A stretch of 64,000 nt of DNA from Teichococcus wenyumeiae (GCF_003696345.1 NZ_RFLX01000001.1:496001-560000), one strand, 5' to 3'. Shown: positions 7,912 to 16,988, counted from the stretch's first letter. Numbers and translations: made by a program. Notes: generated by a model not told the origin, from the sequence alone.

Positions 7912-10362
7912 ATGTCCATCGCCCTGCTGCCCGAACTGCCCGTCACCGAGGCCCTGCCGCGCCTGGCGGAAGCGCTGCGCGTCGGTTCCAATGCCGTGCT
8001 GGTGGCGCCGCCCGGCGCCGGCAAGACGACGCTGGTGCCCCTGGTGCTGCGCGACGAGCCCTGGGCGGCGGGGCAGAAGATCCTGGTGCTGGAACCCCGC
8101 CGCGTTGCCGCCCGCGCCGCCGCCCGCCGCATGGCCAGCCTGCTGGGCGAGGAGGTCGGCAATACCGTGGGCCTGGTGACGCGGCTGGAACGCGCCACCT
8201 CGGCGGCCACGCGCATCGAAGTCATCACCGAGGGCCTGTTGGTCCGCCGCCTGCAATCCGACCCTGGGTTGGATGGCGTGGCGGCGGTGCTGTTCGACGA
8301 GGCGCATGAGCGCAACCTCGACACCGACCTGGCGCTGGCCTTCTGCCTGGACCTGCAACGCGCGCTGCGGCCGGAACTGCGCCTGCTGGCCATGTCCGCG
8401 ACGCTGGAGGCCGAGGGTTTTTCGACCCTGCTGGGCGATGCGCCGGTGGTGGAAAGCCTTGGCCGTGCCTTTCCCGTGGCGGTGCAATACCGGCAGCGGG
8501 AGCTGAAGGATGCGCGCGAACTGCCGGAAGCCATGGCCAGCGCCATCCGCGAGGCGCTGCGGGCGCATCCCGGCGACGTGCTGGCCTTCCTGCCCGGCTG
8601 GGGCGAGATCCGCCGCACCGCCGACCGCCTGGGCGGCATCGACGCCGATGTGCTGCCCCTGCATGGCGAGATGCCGCCGGCCGAGCAGGACAAGGCGCTG
8701 AACCCCGGCCCCCGCCGCAAGGTGGTGCTGGCCACCTCCATCGCCGAAACCTCGCTGACCGTGCCGGGGGTGCGGATCGTGGTGGATGGCGGCTTCCGCC
8801 GCGCGCCGAGGCTCGACCCCGCCACGGGCCTGTCCCGCCTCGCCACGCTGCGCATCTCCCGCGCCGCCGCCGAGCAGCGCGCCGGCCGCGCCGGCCGCAC
8901 GGAATCCGGCGTTGCCATCCGCCTCTGGACCGAGGCGCTGCACCGTGGCCTGCCGATCTCTGACCGGCCGGAGATCCTGGAAAGCGAACTCTCCGGCCTC
9001 GCGCTCGACTGCGCCGCCTGGGGCGCCGAGCCCGCCACGCTGCCCTTCCTGGACCCGCCACCGGCCGGCGCCCTGGCCGCCGCCCGCGCCCTGCTGCGAG
9101 ACCTCGACGCGCTGGATGCCGAAGGCCGCGTCACCGCCACCGGACGGCGCATGGCGCGCCTCGGCACGCATCCCCGCCTCGCCCGCATGATGACGGCGGC
9201 GGAAAGCGCCGAGGAAGCCGCCCTGGCCGCTGAACTCGCCGCGCTGCTGGAGGAACGCGACCCCATCCGGGGCCGCGAGGCGCCGTCCGACATCCACCTG
9301 CGCCTGGATCTGCTGCATGGCGCCGACGACCCCAATGCCGACCGCGCCGCGCTGGGCCGCATCCGCCGCGCCGTGACGCTGCACCGCCGCCGCCTGGGCG
9401 TGCCCGGCGGCACCGAGGCGGCGGGCGACCCCGGCCTGCTGCTGGCCGCCGGCTTCCCCGACCGCATCGCCGCCAAGCGCGGCACCATGGATGGCGCCTT
9501 CCGCATGGCCTCCGGCCAGGGCGCGCGGCTGCCGGCGACCGACAAGCTCGGCAAATCCCCGCTGCTGGCGGTGGCGGACCTGGAGCTGGCGGGCACCGAG
9601 GCCCGCATCCGCATGGCCGCGCCGCTGGACCGCGCCGTGCTGGAATCCCGCTTCCCCGAGCGCCTGGTGCGGGAGGAAGGCGCCGCCTTCGACCCCCGCG
9701 CCGGCGCCGTGGTGGCCCGCCGCCGCCTGCGCTTCGGCCCGCTGGTGCTGGAGGAAGCCACCATCCCCCATGCCGACCCCGCCGCCGTGGCCGCCGAACT
9801 GGCGAAGGCCGCCGCCAGCCGCGGCTTCCGCGACCTGAACTGGACCGATGCCGCCAGCCAGACCCGCGCCCGCCTCGACTGGATGCACAGGCTGGCGCCG
9901 GAGGAATGGCCGGATGTCTCCGACGCCGCCTTGACCGCCACCGCCACCGAATGGCTGGCCCCCTGGCTTTCCGGCCTGACCAGGCTTTCGGAACTGAAGG
10001 GCCTGGACGCCACGGGCATCCTGCGCGCCCTGGTGCCGCACGCCCAGCAGCGCGCGCTGGATGCCGCCCTGCCGGTGCGTGTGGACCTGCCGAAGGGCCG
10101 CTCCGCCGCCATCGACTATTCGGGGGAGGTGCCGCGCCTGGAAGCCCGCGCCCAGTGGCTGTTCGGCATGGCCACGTTGCCGCCGCTGGCGCAGGGGCGT
10201 ATCCCCTTGCAGGTGGCGCTGCTTTCCCCCGCCGGGCGGCCCGTCGCCGTCACCGCCGACCTGCCGGGCTTCTGGCGCGGCGCCTGGGCCGATGTCCGCA
10301 AGGATATGCGCGGGCGCTATCCCAAGCACGACTGGCCGGAAGACCCATCCCGCCCCATGTAG
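7912..10362 (+). CDS. hrpB: ATP-dependent RNA helicase HrpB
   Basis: This is an 816-residue DEAH-box helicase. Walker A is PPGAGKTT (33-40), the DEAH box is at 129-132 and the SAT motif is at about 162-164. The second RecA-like domain contains LATSIAETSLTVPGV and the QRAGRAGRT motif. The helicase-associated domain and the HrpB-specific C-terminal domain follow, ending in a basic WPEDPSRP tail. The size and the C-terminal domain match HrpB rather than HrpA. Its exact cellular substrate is not settled. It is transcribed away from the lyase-like gene, with a 77-base divergent gap. Confidence 0.92.
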   Translation: MSIALLPELPVTEALPRLAEALRVGSNAVLVAPPGAGKTTLVPLVLRDEPWAAGQKILVLEPRRVAARAAARRMASLLGEEVGNTVGLVTRLERATSAATRIEVITEGLLVRRLQSDPGLDGVAAVLFDEAHERNLDTDLALAFCLDLQRALRPELRLLAMSATLEAEGFSTLLGDAPVVESLGRAFPVAVQYRQRELKDARELPEAMASAIREALRAHPGDVLAFLPGWGEIRRTADRLGGIDADVLPLHGEMPPAEQDKALNPGPRRKVVLATSIAETSLTVPGVRIVVDGGFRRAPRLDPATGLSRLATLRISRAAAEQRAGRAGRTESGVAIRLWTEALHRGLPISDRPEILESELSGLALDCAAWGAEPATLPFLDPPPAGALAAARALLRDLDALDAEGRVTATGRRMARLGTHPRLARMMTAAESAEEAALAAELAALLEERDPIRGREAPSDIHLRLDLLHGADDPNADRAALGRIRRAVTLHRRRLGVPGGTEAAGDPGLLLAAGFPDRIAAKRGTMDGAFRMASGQGARLPATDKLGKSPLLAVADLELAGTEARIRMAAPLDRAVLESRFPERLVREEGAAFDPRAGAVVARRRLRFGPLVLEEATIPHADPAAVAAELAKAAASRGFRDLNWTDAASQTRARLDWMHRLAPEEWPDVSDAALTATATEWLAPWLSGLTRLSELKGLDATGILRALVPHAQQRALDAALPVRVDLPKGRSAAIDYSGEVPRLEARAQWLFGMATLPPLAQGRIPLQVALLSPAGRPVAVTADLPGFWRGAWADVRKDMRGRYPKHDWPEDPSRPM

Positions 10363-10473
10363 AGGCCACTGACGGTGGAATCGTCCCGTTGCGGCTGCCA
10401 CGGTCCGACGCCACAGTTCAGTGCTATCGCCAGGATGTCCCCCGCCATGCCGCCGATTCCCTCCCGCGCCCCT

Positions 10474-11541
10474 ATGGCTTCACGCCGCTTCATCCTCGCC
10501 GGGCTGGCCGCCAGCGCCGCCCTGCCGCTGATCTCCTGCGCCTCTTCCGTCCCCGCCCAGGCGCAGCGCGGCCTCCTGCCCGACTTCGCCGACCTGGCGG
10601 AGCGCGTGATGCCGGCGGTGGTGAATATCGCGGTGCTGAGCGAGCAGACCACCACCCAGGTGCCGCCCGAGCTGCGCGGCACGCCCTTCGAGCGTTATTT
10701 CCGGGAACGGCGCGGCCGCCAGCAGGTGCAGGGCGCGGGCTCGGGCTTCATCATCGACCCCGCCGGCTACATCGTCACCAACAACCACGTGGTGGGCAAT
10801 GCCTCCCGCGTCGTCGTCTCCCTGCAGGATGGCACCGAGCTGCCGGCCCGCGTGGTCGGCACCGATGAGCTGACCGACCTCGCCCTGCTGCGGGTGGAGG
10901 CCAAGACCAGCCTGCCTTCCGTTCCCTGGGGCAGCAGCGCCGGCACGCGCGTTGGCCAATGGGTGCTGGCCTGCGGCAACCCCTTTGGCCTGGGCGGCAC
11001 CGTCACCTCCGGCATCGTCTCCGCCCGCGGGCGCGAGATCGGCGCCGGGCCCTTCGACGACTTCATCCAGACCGATGCCGCCATCAACCCCGGCAATTCC
11101 GGTGGCCCGCTGTTCAACGCGGCGGGCGAGGTGATCGGCATCAACACCGCCATCTTCTCCCCCACCAATGCCTCCGCCGGCATCGGCTTCGCCACGCCTT
11201 CCGATCTGGCGAAGGGCGTGATCGAGCAGCTGCGCCGCGACGGGCGGGTGGAACGCGGCTGGCTCGGCATCGCCGTGCAGGACTTCGGCAACGAGCCCGG
11301 CGGCCGGCGCGGCGCCCAGGTCCAGGCCGTGGAACGCGGCAGCCCCGGCGCCCGCGCCGGGCTGCGCCAGGGCGATATCCTGGTGGCGCTGAACGGGGAG
11401 CGGATGGAAGGCTCCCGCACCCTGATCCGCAACGTCGCCGGCACGCCGCCGGGCCAGACGGTGCGCCTGACGCTGATCCGCGACGGGCGGCAGCAGGAAA
11501 TCGCGGTGCAGGTCGGGCGGCGGCCGCCTTCAGCGTCCTGA
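10474..11541 (+). CDS. Trypsin-like periplasmic serine protease, DegP/DegQ family
   Basis: The product is an envelope quality-control protease of 355 residues from the ATG at 10474. The signal segment (1-30) has a Ser-Arg-Arg start and ends APAQAQ-like; a possible lipobox, LISC (19-22), would make it a lipoprotein instead. The catalytic triad is His105 (TNNHVVG), Asp135 (TDLALL) and Ser209 (GNSGGP). A single PDZ domain follows (about 265-350), so the length and one-PDZ layout resemble DegS-like or short HtrA forms. Alternative starts at 10435 and 10447 would add short extensions. It follows hrpB by 111 bases and ends at a type-B repeat. Confidence 0.88.
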   Translation: MASRRFILAGLAASAALPLISCASSVPAQAQRGLLPDFADLAERVMPAVVNIAVLSEQTTTQVPPELRGTPFERYFRERRGRQQVQGAGSGFIIDPAGYIVTNNHVVGNASRVVVSLQDGTELPARVVGTDELTDLALLRVEAKTSLPSVPWGSSAGTRVGQWVLACGNPFGLGGTVTSGIVSARGREIGAGPFDDFIQTDAAINPGNSGGPLFNAAGEVIGINTAIFSPTNASAGIGFATPSDLAKGVIEQLRRDGRVERGWLGIAVQDFGNEPGGRRGAQVQAVERGSPGARAGLRQGDILVALNGERMEGSRTLIRNVAGTPPGQTVRLTLIRDGRQQEIAVQVGRRPPSAS

Positions 11542-11542
11542 A

Positions 11543-11765
11543 GAAGGCTGGGGAATGAATTCCCCATCAAACGTATACGTTTGATCCTTCTTTTCTTTTT
11601 CGAGTTTTCCGGTGCGCCGGAGGGCCTGGCCATCCGGCGACTGCGGCCTCAGCTTGCGCGCCTTTTTGAAAACACCACGGCGACCCCGACGCTCGTCTGA
11701 GCCCGAACCCAGACTCGAAGAAAAAAGAAGGGGGGATCGGGGGAATTCATTCCCCCGGCCTTCTC
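11543..11765. repeat. Composite palindromic repeat, copy B1 (GAATGAATTC-type arms, type-A core)
   Basis: This copy lies between the convergent protease and CoA-transferase genes. The outer arms are GAAGGCTGGGG-AATGAATT-CCCC on the left and its inverted match GGGGG-AATTCATT-CCCCC-GGCCTTCTC on the right. Next in are CTTCTTTTCTTTTTCGAG on the left and the reverse complement of that box on the right. A 20-bp perfect palindrome, ATCAAACGTATACGTTTGAT, sits in the left arm at 11566-11585. The centre (about 11613-11673) has the same GCCGGAGG...CCGGCGACT...CAGC.TGCG core as the type-A copies. It is therefore a mosaic of the two arm types with one core. Confidence 0.75.
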
Positions 11766-13140
11766 ACCACTGCGCCGCATCGGTCCCCAGCGGCACGGAG
11801 GGCCGTGCGAAGAAGGCTGGCGTTGCTTCCAGCCGCGCCGCGTGCCGCACGGCGCTGAGGCGCCCAAAGCCGGAATCGGTTTCTTCCAGCAGGTCCAGCA
11901 GATCTTCCCGCTTCGGGTCCGGCGCTGAGAAGCCCTGTTCCAGCCGCCCCAGCCCGCGCAGCCAGCGGCCCGTGGCGGCGAGGGAGACGCGCACCTGCCA
12001 GGAGCCGCCTTCCGCCGCCCGCCGGTGCAGCGCCGCCAGGATGCCGAAGGCAAGCAGGTAGCCCGAGGCATGGTCCAGCGCCTGGGCGGGCAGGGGGCGG
12101 GGCTTGCTGTCGCCGGCGGCCTCGGCTTCGGCGCGGTTGAAGCCGCTGGCGGTTTGCACCAGGGAATCGAAGCCGCGCCGGCCCTGCCAGGGGCCGTCCC
12201 AGCCATAGGCCGAGAGGCTGGCATGGACGATGCCGGGGCGCAGGGCGGCCAGCCGCTCCGGCCCGAAGCCATGCGCCGCCAGGGCGCCGGGGCGGTAGGA
12301 TTGCAGGAAGACATCGGCCTCCCGCGCCAGGGCTTCCAGTTGGGCATGGCCCTCGGGCTGGCGCAGGTCCAGTTGGGCGGAGCGCTTGCCGCGCCCGGTA
12401 TCGATCACCAGCGGCGCCACGGCGGGCAGGTGCGGGGCGGTGACCAGCAGCACATCGGCGCCATGGGCGGCCAGCGCCCGCCCGGCCACGGGGCCGGCGA
12501 TGATGCGCGTCATCTCCAGCACCCGCAGCCCTTGCAGCGGCCGGGCGGCGGCGGGCAGGGGCTGGGGCGGGGCATCGCCGATGCGGGTGATGGAGACCGG
12601 CCGATCCGCCACCGCCTGCCCCTGGGGCGAGGCATCCCATTCCGCGAAGGAACGCAGGGCGGCGGCGCAGAGGCCGGCTTCGGCGGCGGCATCCTCGAAG
12701 GCCCGGGCCTGCCAGCCCAGCAGGGCGCGGGCCACGGCGGCGCGGTCGTTCTCCACGCCCAGCAGGCGCAGCGCGCCGTCGCGGTGGTGCGGGAAATTGG
12801 TGTGCAGCCGCACCCAGCCGTCGGCCGTGGGGTAGAGGCCGGCGATGGCGTCCCACAGCTCCGGCGCTTCCCGCCCATCGACGCGGAAGAGGCGTTCGGA
12901 GCGGAACTCGGCCGCCGCGTGGCGCATCTCCACCGCCACGCGCTGCGGCGGGCCGCCGCGCTGGCGGTGCAGGCTGGCGGCGGCCAGGGCCGTGGCGGCG
13001 ATGCTGGCCTGCGCCGCCGTGCCCACGGCGAAGGAGGAGGGCAGGGCGGGCTCCGCCCCCGTCAGTTGCAGCCAGCCCAGGGCCTCCGCCGGCAGCCCGG
13101 CGCGGTGCCAGAGGGCGGCGGTGGCCCCGGCGGGGGTCAC
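11764..13140 (-). CDS. CoA transferase, CaiB/BaiF (class III) family
   Basis: This is a 458-residue class III CoA-transferase, a family that moves CoA between carboxylic acids through an aspartyl anhydride. The C-terminal half carries the family core: LEMTRIIAGPVAGRALAAHGADVLLV, then ADVFLQSYRPGALAAHGFG, then HASLSAYGWDGPW. A duplicated, more divergent domain occupies the N-terminal half. The GTG start overlaps the stop of the upstream hydratase-family gene by four bases (GTGA), so the two are co-translated. The catalytic Asp expected near the GPxxG region is not obvious to me (RGRRGFDSLVQ is a candidate). The acyl substrate is not predictable. Confidence 0.82.
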   Translation of the reverse strand: MTPAGATAALWHRAGLPAEALGWLQLTGAEPALPSSFAVGTAAQASIAATALAAASLHRQRGGPPQRVAVEMRHAAAEFRSERLFRVDGREAPELWDAIAGLYPTADGWVRLHTNFPHHRDGALRLLGVENDRAAVARALLGWQARAFEDAAAEAGLCAAALRSFAEWDASPQGQAVADRPVSITRIGDAPPQPLPAAARPLQGLRVLEMTRIIAGPVAGRALAAHGADVLLVTAPHLPAVAPLVIDTGRGKRSAQLDLRQPEGHAQLEALAREADVFLQSYRPGALAAHGFGPERLAALRPGIVHASLSAYGWDGPWQGRRGFDSLVQTASGFNRAEAEAAGDSKPRPLPAQALDHASGYLLAFGILAALHRRAAEGGSWQVRVSLAATGRWLRGLGRLEQGFSAPDPKREDLLDLLEETDSGFGRLSAVRHAARLEATPAFFARPSVPLGTDAAQW

Positions 13141-14147
13141 GCGAAGAAGGCCTCGACCCGCGCGGGCTCCACATCCTCGATGCGGGCGGGGGTCCAGCGG
13201 GGGGTGTTGTCCTTGTCCACCAGCAGGGCGCGCACGCCCTCGGCGAAGTCGGGGTAGGGGGTGATGGTCCGCACCAGCGCCACGTCCATGGCCAGGCAGC
13301 CGCGCAGGTCCAGGTGGCGGGCGCGCCTCAGCATCTCATGCGTCACGAACAGGCTGGTGGGGGAGACGCGGCGCAGCACCGCCAGTTGCTCGGCCGCCCA
13401 TTCGGTGCCCTCGGCCTCCAGCGCCGCGACGATGGCGGGGACGGAGCCGGCGCCGAAGCAGCGGTCCACCTCCGCCCGCCGCGCCGCCACCGTGCCCGGC
13501 GGCACGGGCCGCGCCATGCGGTCGATGGCGGCAAGGTCGCCGCCCAGCAGTGCCTCCCGCAGTGCCGGCAGGTCGTCGCGCGGCACGAAATGGGTGGCGA
13601 AGCCGCATTCCACCGCCTCCGCCCCCCGCATCCGCGCGCCCGTCAGGCCGAGCCAGAAGCCCAGCGCCCCCGGCATGCGGGAGAGCACGTAGCTGGCGCC
13701 GATATCGGGAAAGAGGCCGATGGTGGTCTCCGGCATGGCCAGCACGGCGGCCTCCGTCACCACCCGGTGGCTGCCATGCACCGAGACGCCGACGCCGCCG
13801 CCCATGCAGACGCCGTCGATCAGGCTGATCCAGGGCTTGGGAAATTCACCGATATCGCCGTTCATGGCGTATTCGTCGGCCAGGAAGCGCACCAGCCCCG
13901 CGCCGTCGCCGCCCAGCAGCATCTCCCGCGCGTGGCGCACGTCGCCGCCGGCGCAGAAGGCGCGTCCGCCCTCGCCCTCCACCAGCACGGCGGTCACGCC
14001 CGGGTCCTCGCGCCATTCCGCCAGGTGGCGGGCGATGCCGTGGATCATGGCCGGGTCCAGCGCATTCAGCGCGCGCGGGCGGTTCAGCCGCAGGCGGGCG
14101 ATGCCGCCCTGCCGTTCCACGATCAGGCTTTCCGCGAGCAGCTCCAT
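13137..14147 (-). CDS. Enoyl-CoA hydratase/isomerase family, 3-hydroxyisobutyryl-CoA hydrolase-like
   Basis: This 336-residue crotonase-fold protein fits 3-hydroxyisobutyryl-CoA hydrolase of valine breakdown better than a hydratase. The oxyanion-hole segments are GRAFCAGGDV (about 65-74) and GVCMGGGVGVS (about 111-121). The MPETTIGLFPDIGAS stretch (about 138-152) has the Glu and Asp positions typical of HIBYL-CoA hydrolases. The C-terminal helical extension ending TPYPDFAEGVRALLVDKDNTPRW is also characteristic of that subgroup. The class III CoA-transferase follows with a four-base overlap. The start is ATG at 14147. Confidence 0.85.
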   Translation of the reverse strand: MELLAESLIVERQGGIARLRLNRPRALNALDPAMIHGIARHLAEWREDPGVTAVLVEGEGGRAFCAGGDVRHAREMLLGGDGAGLVRFLADEYAMNGDIGEFPKPWISLIDGVCMGGGVGVSVHGSHRVVTEAAVLAMPETTIGLFPDIGASYVLSRMPGALGFWLGLTGARMRGAEAVECGFATHFVPRDDLPALREALLGGDLAAIDRMARPVPPGTVAARRAEVDRCFGAGSVPAIVAALEAEGTEWAAEQLAVLRRVSPTSLFVTHEMLRRARHLDLRGCLAMDVALVRTITPYPDFAEGVRALLVDKDNTPRWTPARIEDVEPARVEAFFA

Positions 14148-14254
14148 CTTCCATCCCCAGGTTGCTTGCCGCCCAGCCTCGGCGCCACGCGCGCGGTTGA
14201 CAAGTGCCCGGCCCTGACCGCTTCCTCCCCCATACCGGGGATGCAGGAGAAGCC

Positions 14255-15343
14255 ATGGCCGAGGCGCTGGTGCGGTTCGAGGGCGTGCGGAAGGCCTATG
14301 CTGCCGGCAGCTATGCCGTGAAGCAGCTGGACCTGGAGGTGAAGCGCGGGGAATTGCTGACTCTGCTCGGCCCCTCCGGCTCCGGCAAGACCACCACGCT
14401 GATGATGCTGGCCGGCTTCGAGCAGCCGAGCGAAGGCCGCATCATGCTGCAAGGCCGCGACATCGCCCGCCTGCCGCCGCACAAGCGCGGCATCGGCGTG
14501 GTGTTCCAGTCCTATGCCCTGTTTCCGCACATGAGCGTGGCCGAGAACGTGGCCTTCCCGCTGGAAGTGCGCGGCGTGCCCAAGGCGGACCGCACCGCCC
14601 GTGTCGCCCGCGCCCTCTCCGCCGTGCGGCTGGACGGCTATGGCGACCGCCACCCGGCGCAGCTTTCCGGCGGCCAGCAGCAGCGCGTGGCCCTGGCCCG
14701 CGCCATGGTCTTCGAACCCCCCATCGTGCTGCTGGACGAGCCCCTCGGTGCCCTGGACAAGGCGCTGCGCGAGGAAATGCAGTTCGAGATCCGCGACATC
14801 CACCAGCGGCTCGGCGTGACAATGATGTACGTCACCCACGACCAGCAGGAGGCACTGACGCTGTCGGACCGCATCGCGGTCTTCGAGGGCGGGCTGATCC
14901 GCCAGCTTGCCCCGCCCCGCGCCATCTACGACCGCCCGGCCAATGCCTTCGTCGCCGGCTTCGTGGGCGAGAACAACCGCCTGCCCGGCCGGGTCCTGAC
15001 CCGGGACGCCGAGGAAGCCCGCATCGCCCTGGACTGCGGCCCCGAGGTGCTGGCCCGCGCCGCCGACGATCTGGCGCCCGGCGCCCTCTGCCTGGTGACC
15101 ATCCGGCCGGAGCGCGTGGCCGTGGCCGGCGTCGCCGCCGCCGAACTGGGCGAAGGCGCCATGCCAGCCATGGTGCGCGAGGCCATCTTCCAGGGCGACC
15201 ATGTCCGCCTGAAGCTGGCGCTGGGCGATGGCGGCGAGATCCTGGCGAAACGCCCGGTGGGCGGCACAACCCTGCCGGAGCCGGGCAGTGTCGCGGCCGT
15301 GGCCTGGGAAGCGGGGCAGGCACTGGCTTTCGCGGCGGCGTAA
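14255..15343 (+). CDS. ABC transporter ATP-binding protein, PotA-like
   Basis: This is a 362-residue ATPase subunit of a spermidine/putrescine- or iron-type importer. Visible are Walker A GPSGSGKT (39-46), the Q-loop in VVFQSYALFPHMSV (about 83-95), the LSGGQ signature (137-141), Walker B IVLLDE (157-162) and the H-loop His195. A TOBE domain occupies the last ~110 residues. The ATG at 14255 has a CAGGAGAAG ribosome site. No permease or solute-binding gene is adjacent: a repeat follows and a divergent catabolic pair precedes. The cognate transporter must be elsewhere, and the substrate is open. Confidence 0.88.
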   Translation: MAEALVRFEGVRKAYAAGSYAVKQLDLEVKRGELLTLLGPSGSGKTTTLMMLAGFEQPSEGRIMLQGRDIARLPPHKRGIGVVFQSYALFPHMSVAENVAFPLEVRGVPKADRTARVARALSAVRLDGYGDRHPAQLSGGQQQRVALARAMVFEPPIVLLDEPLGALDKALREEMQFEIRDIHQRLGVTMMYVTHDQQEALTLSDRIAVFEGGLIRQLAPPRAIYDRPANAFVAGFVGENNRLPGRVLTRDAEEARIALDCGPEVLARAADDLAPGALCLVTIRPERVAVAGVAAAELGEGAMPAMVREAIFQGDHVRLKLALGDGGEILAKRPVGGTTLPEPGSVAAVAWEAGQALAFAAA

Positions 15344-15355
15344 AAGAAGCGGCGG

Positions 15356-15623
15356 GCCGGGGCCAAAGAGGGCGCTGCCCTCTCTGGACACACCCGCTGG
15401 GGTGACAGTGTCACCCCAGACCCCGCCATCAGTTTTTCAGGCGACAGGTTGGTTGCGCCGGAGGTCCTGGGCCTCCGGCGACTACAAGCCCAGCCCGCGT
15501 GGCCATCTTTGAAAAGCTGGCGCCGCTGCGGCCAAGATTGAAAAACTCGAAGCGGGGTCCGGGGTGGTCTCACCACCCCGGCGGGCGGGAACGTATACGT
15601 TCGCGGGGGCAGCGCCCCAGCCT
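15356..15623. repeat. Composite palindromic repeat, copy A3 (between convergent ABC gene and gshA)
   Basis: The left arm has the GGCCAAAGAGGGC...GCCCTCTCTGG hairpin, then the 19-base palindrome GGGGTGACAGTGTCACCCC (15399-15417), then AGACCCCGCCATC and AGTTTTTC. The core is GCCGGAGGTCCTGGGCCTCCGGC. The right arm has GAAAAACTCGAAGCGGGGTCCGGGGTGG and GGGCGGGAACGTATACGTTCGCGGGG instead of the usual outer hairpin, with the AACGTATACGTT palindrome at 15590-15601. It starts 12 bases after one stop codon and ends 3 bases before the other. Confidence 0.8.
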
Positions 15624-15626
15624 TCC

Positions 15627-16988
15627 TCACGCCGCAGCGGCAGCCTTGAAGATGCGGGACACGTCGCCGCCCCATTCTTCGCGGCACAGGCGCAGCCAGC
15701 GGTCCGCCTGGGTCTCGCCGCTGGCCACGATCTCTTCCAGGGGCGCGAGGTAGACTTCCTCCCCCAGCCCACGTGCGCGGAGACCGTCACGGGCGATGGC
15801 CACGGCGTCGGCCGCAACCTCCCGCACGGTGCGGCCACGGAAGGGGGTTTCCAGCGCGCGTTCCGGCACGGCCACGCGCAGGGCCTGGATCTCGGCCACC
15901 GGCCAGTCGCGCACCAGGTTGGCCGCGGCCTTCTGGGCGGCGTCGTTGTAGAGCAGGCCGGTCCAGAAGGCGGGCAGGGCGTGCAGCATCTCGGGGCTGC
16001 CGGCGTCCGCGCCGCGCATCTCCAGGAAGCGCTTCAGGCGCACGTCGGTGAAGACGGTGGTGACGTGGTCGGCCCAGTCGCCCATCGTGGCCTCGACGCC
16101 GGGGTGGCCGGGCAGGCCCTCCGCCATGAAGCGGCGGAAGCTGGCGCCGGCGCAGTCGATCCAGCGGCCCTCGCGCATGATGAAGTACATCGGCACGTCG
16201 AGCACGTGCTGCACGAAGCGCTCGAAGCCGAAGCCCTGCTCGAAAACCACGGCGGGGATGCCGGTGCGGTCGGGGTCGGTTTCGGTCCAGACGCGGCCGC
16301 GAAGGGTGCGCAACCCGTTGGGCTTGCCCTCGGCGAAGGGGGAATTGGCGAAAAGGGCGGTGGCGATGGGCTGCAGCGCGAGGGAAACGCGCAGCTTTTC
16401 CACCATGTCCGCCTCATCCCCGAAATCGAGGTTCACCTGCACGGTGCAGGTGCGCAGCATCATGTCGAGGCCCATGGAGCCCACGCGCGGCATGTAGTTG
16501 CGCATGATGGCGTAGCGGCCCTTGGGCATCCAGGGCATCTCCTCCCGCTTGGCCAGCGGGTGGAAGCCCAGCGGCGCGAAGCCCATGCCGAGGGGGCCGG
16601 CGACATCCCGCGTCTCGTCCAGGTGGTTTTTCAGTTCATCCCAGCCGGCATGCAGGTCCGCCAGAGGCGCGCCGGAGAGTTCGAACTGCCCGCCTGGCTC
16701 CAGGCTGATGCTGGCCTTGCCGCGCGTCAGGCCAATGGGGTTGCCATTGTCCAGGATGGGCTCCCAGCCCTTGGCCTGGAGGCCTTCCAGCAGGGCGCGG
16801 ATGCCGCCCGCGCGCTCTGCCCCCGGGGCATAGGGCGGGGGGGAGAGGTCAGAGTGGTAGAAGCCGAATTTCTCGTGCTCCGTGCCGATGCCCCACTGGG
16901 AGGCGGGTTTGGAGCCCTTGGCGAACCATTCGGCGAGTTGCCGCAAGGAGGTGATCGGCGTGAGATCGGCCTCGCCGGGATTGGACAT
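15627..16988 (-). CDS. gshA: Glutamate--cysteine ligase (plant/alphaproteobacterial GCS2 type)
   Basis: The enzyme makes gamma-glutamylcysteine, the first step of glutathione synthesis. The 453 residues from ATG 16988 match the usual length of the alphaproteobacterial type, which is unrelated in length to E. coli GshA. Visible landmarks are the GTEHEKFGFY segment near the N terminus (substrate/metal Glu residues), SLEPGGQFELSGAPLADLH, FAPLGFHPLAKREEMPWMPKGRY and an ending NGAAxVSRIFKAAAAA-like tail. The reading frame is open upstream, but the N-terminal GEADLTPITSLRQLAEWF fits this start. It follows rsmE on the same strand with a 67-base gap, an arrangement known in alphaproteobacteria. Confidence 0.9.
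   Translation of the reverse strand: MSNPGEADLTPITSLRQLAEWFAKGSKPASQWGIGTEHEKFGFYHSDLSPPPYAPGAERAGGIRALLEGLQAKGWEPILDNGNPIGLTRGKASISLEPGGQFELSGAPLADLHAGWDELKNHLDETRDVAGPLGMGFAPLGFHPLAKREEMPWMPKGRYAIMRNYMPRVGSMGLDMMLRTCTVQVNLDFGDEADMVEKLRVSLALQPIATALFANSPFAEGKPNGLRTLRGRVWTETDPDRTGIPAVVFEQGFGFERFVQHVLDVPMYFIMREGRWIDCAGASFRRFMAEGLPGHPGVEATMGDWADHVTTVFTDVRLKRFLEMRGADAGSPEMLHALPAFWTGLLYNDAAQKAAANLVRDWPVAEIQALRVAVPERALETPFRGRTVREVAADAVAIARDGLRARGLGEEVYLAPLEEIVASGETQADRWLRLCREEWGGDVSRIFKAAAAA

Noticed and set aside
7831-10401. Very long open frames antisense to hrpB, moeA, pnp and the oxidase gene (for example 7831-10401 minus, 54769-57420 minus, 61823-63946 plus)
   Set aside because: They mirror real genes, have His/Gln/Arg/Gly-rich composition and no family motifs. 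High GC keeps antisense frames open.
10474-10570. DegP-like protein as a certain lipoprotein or Tat substrate
   Set aside because: LISC and SRRF only loosely match the lipobox and Tat patterns; kept as a possibility in the gene entry.
14197-14202. TTGACA as a -35 box of the PotA-like gene
   Set aside because: No acceptable -10 box at 16-18 bases; left out of the features.
16195-16215. Other CACGTG sequences (near 10791, 15771, 16200, 36935, 50433, 51741) as parS sites
   Set aside because: They lie in coding regions and lack the GTT...AAC flanks needed for ParB binding.
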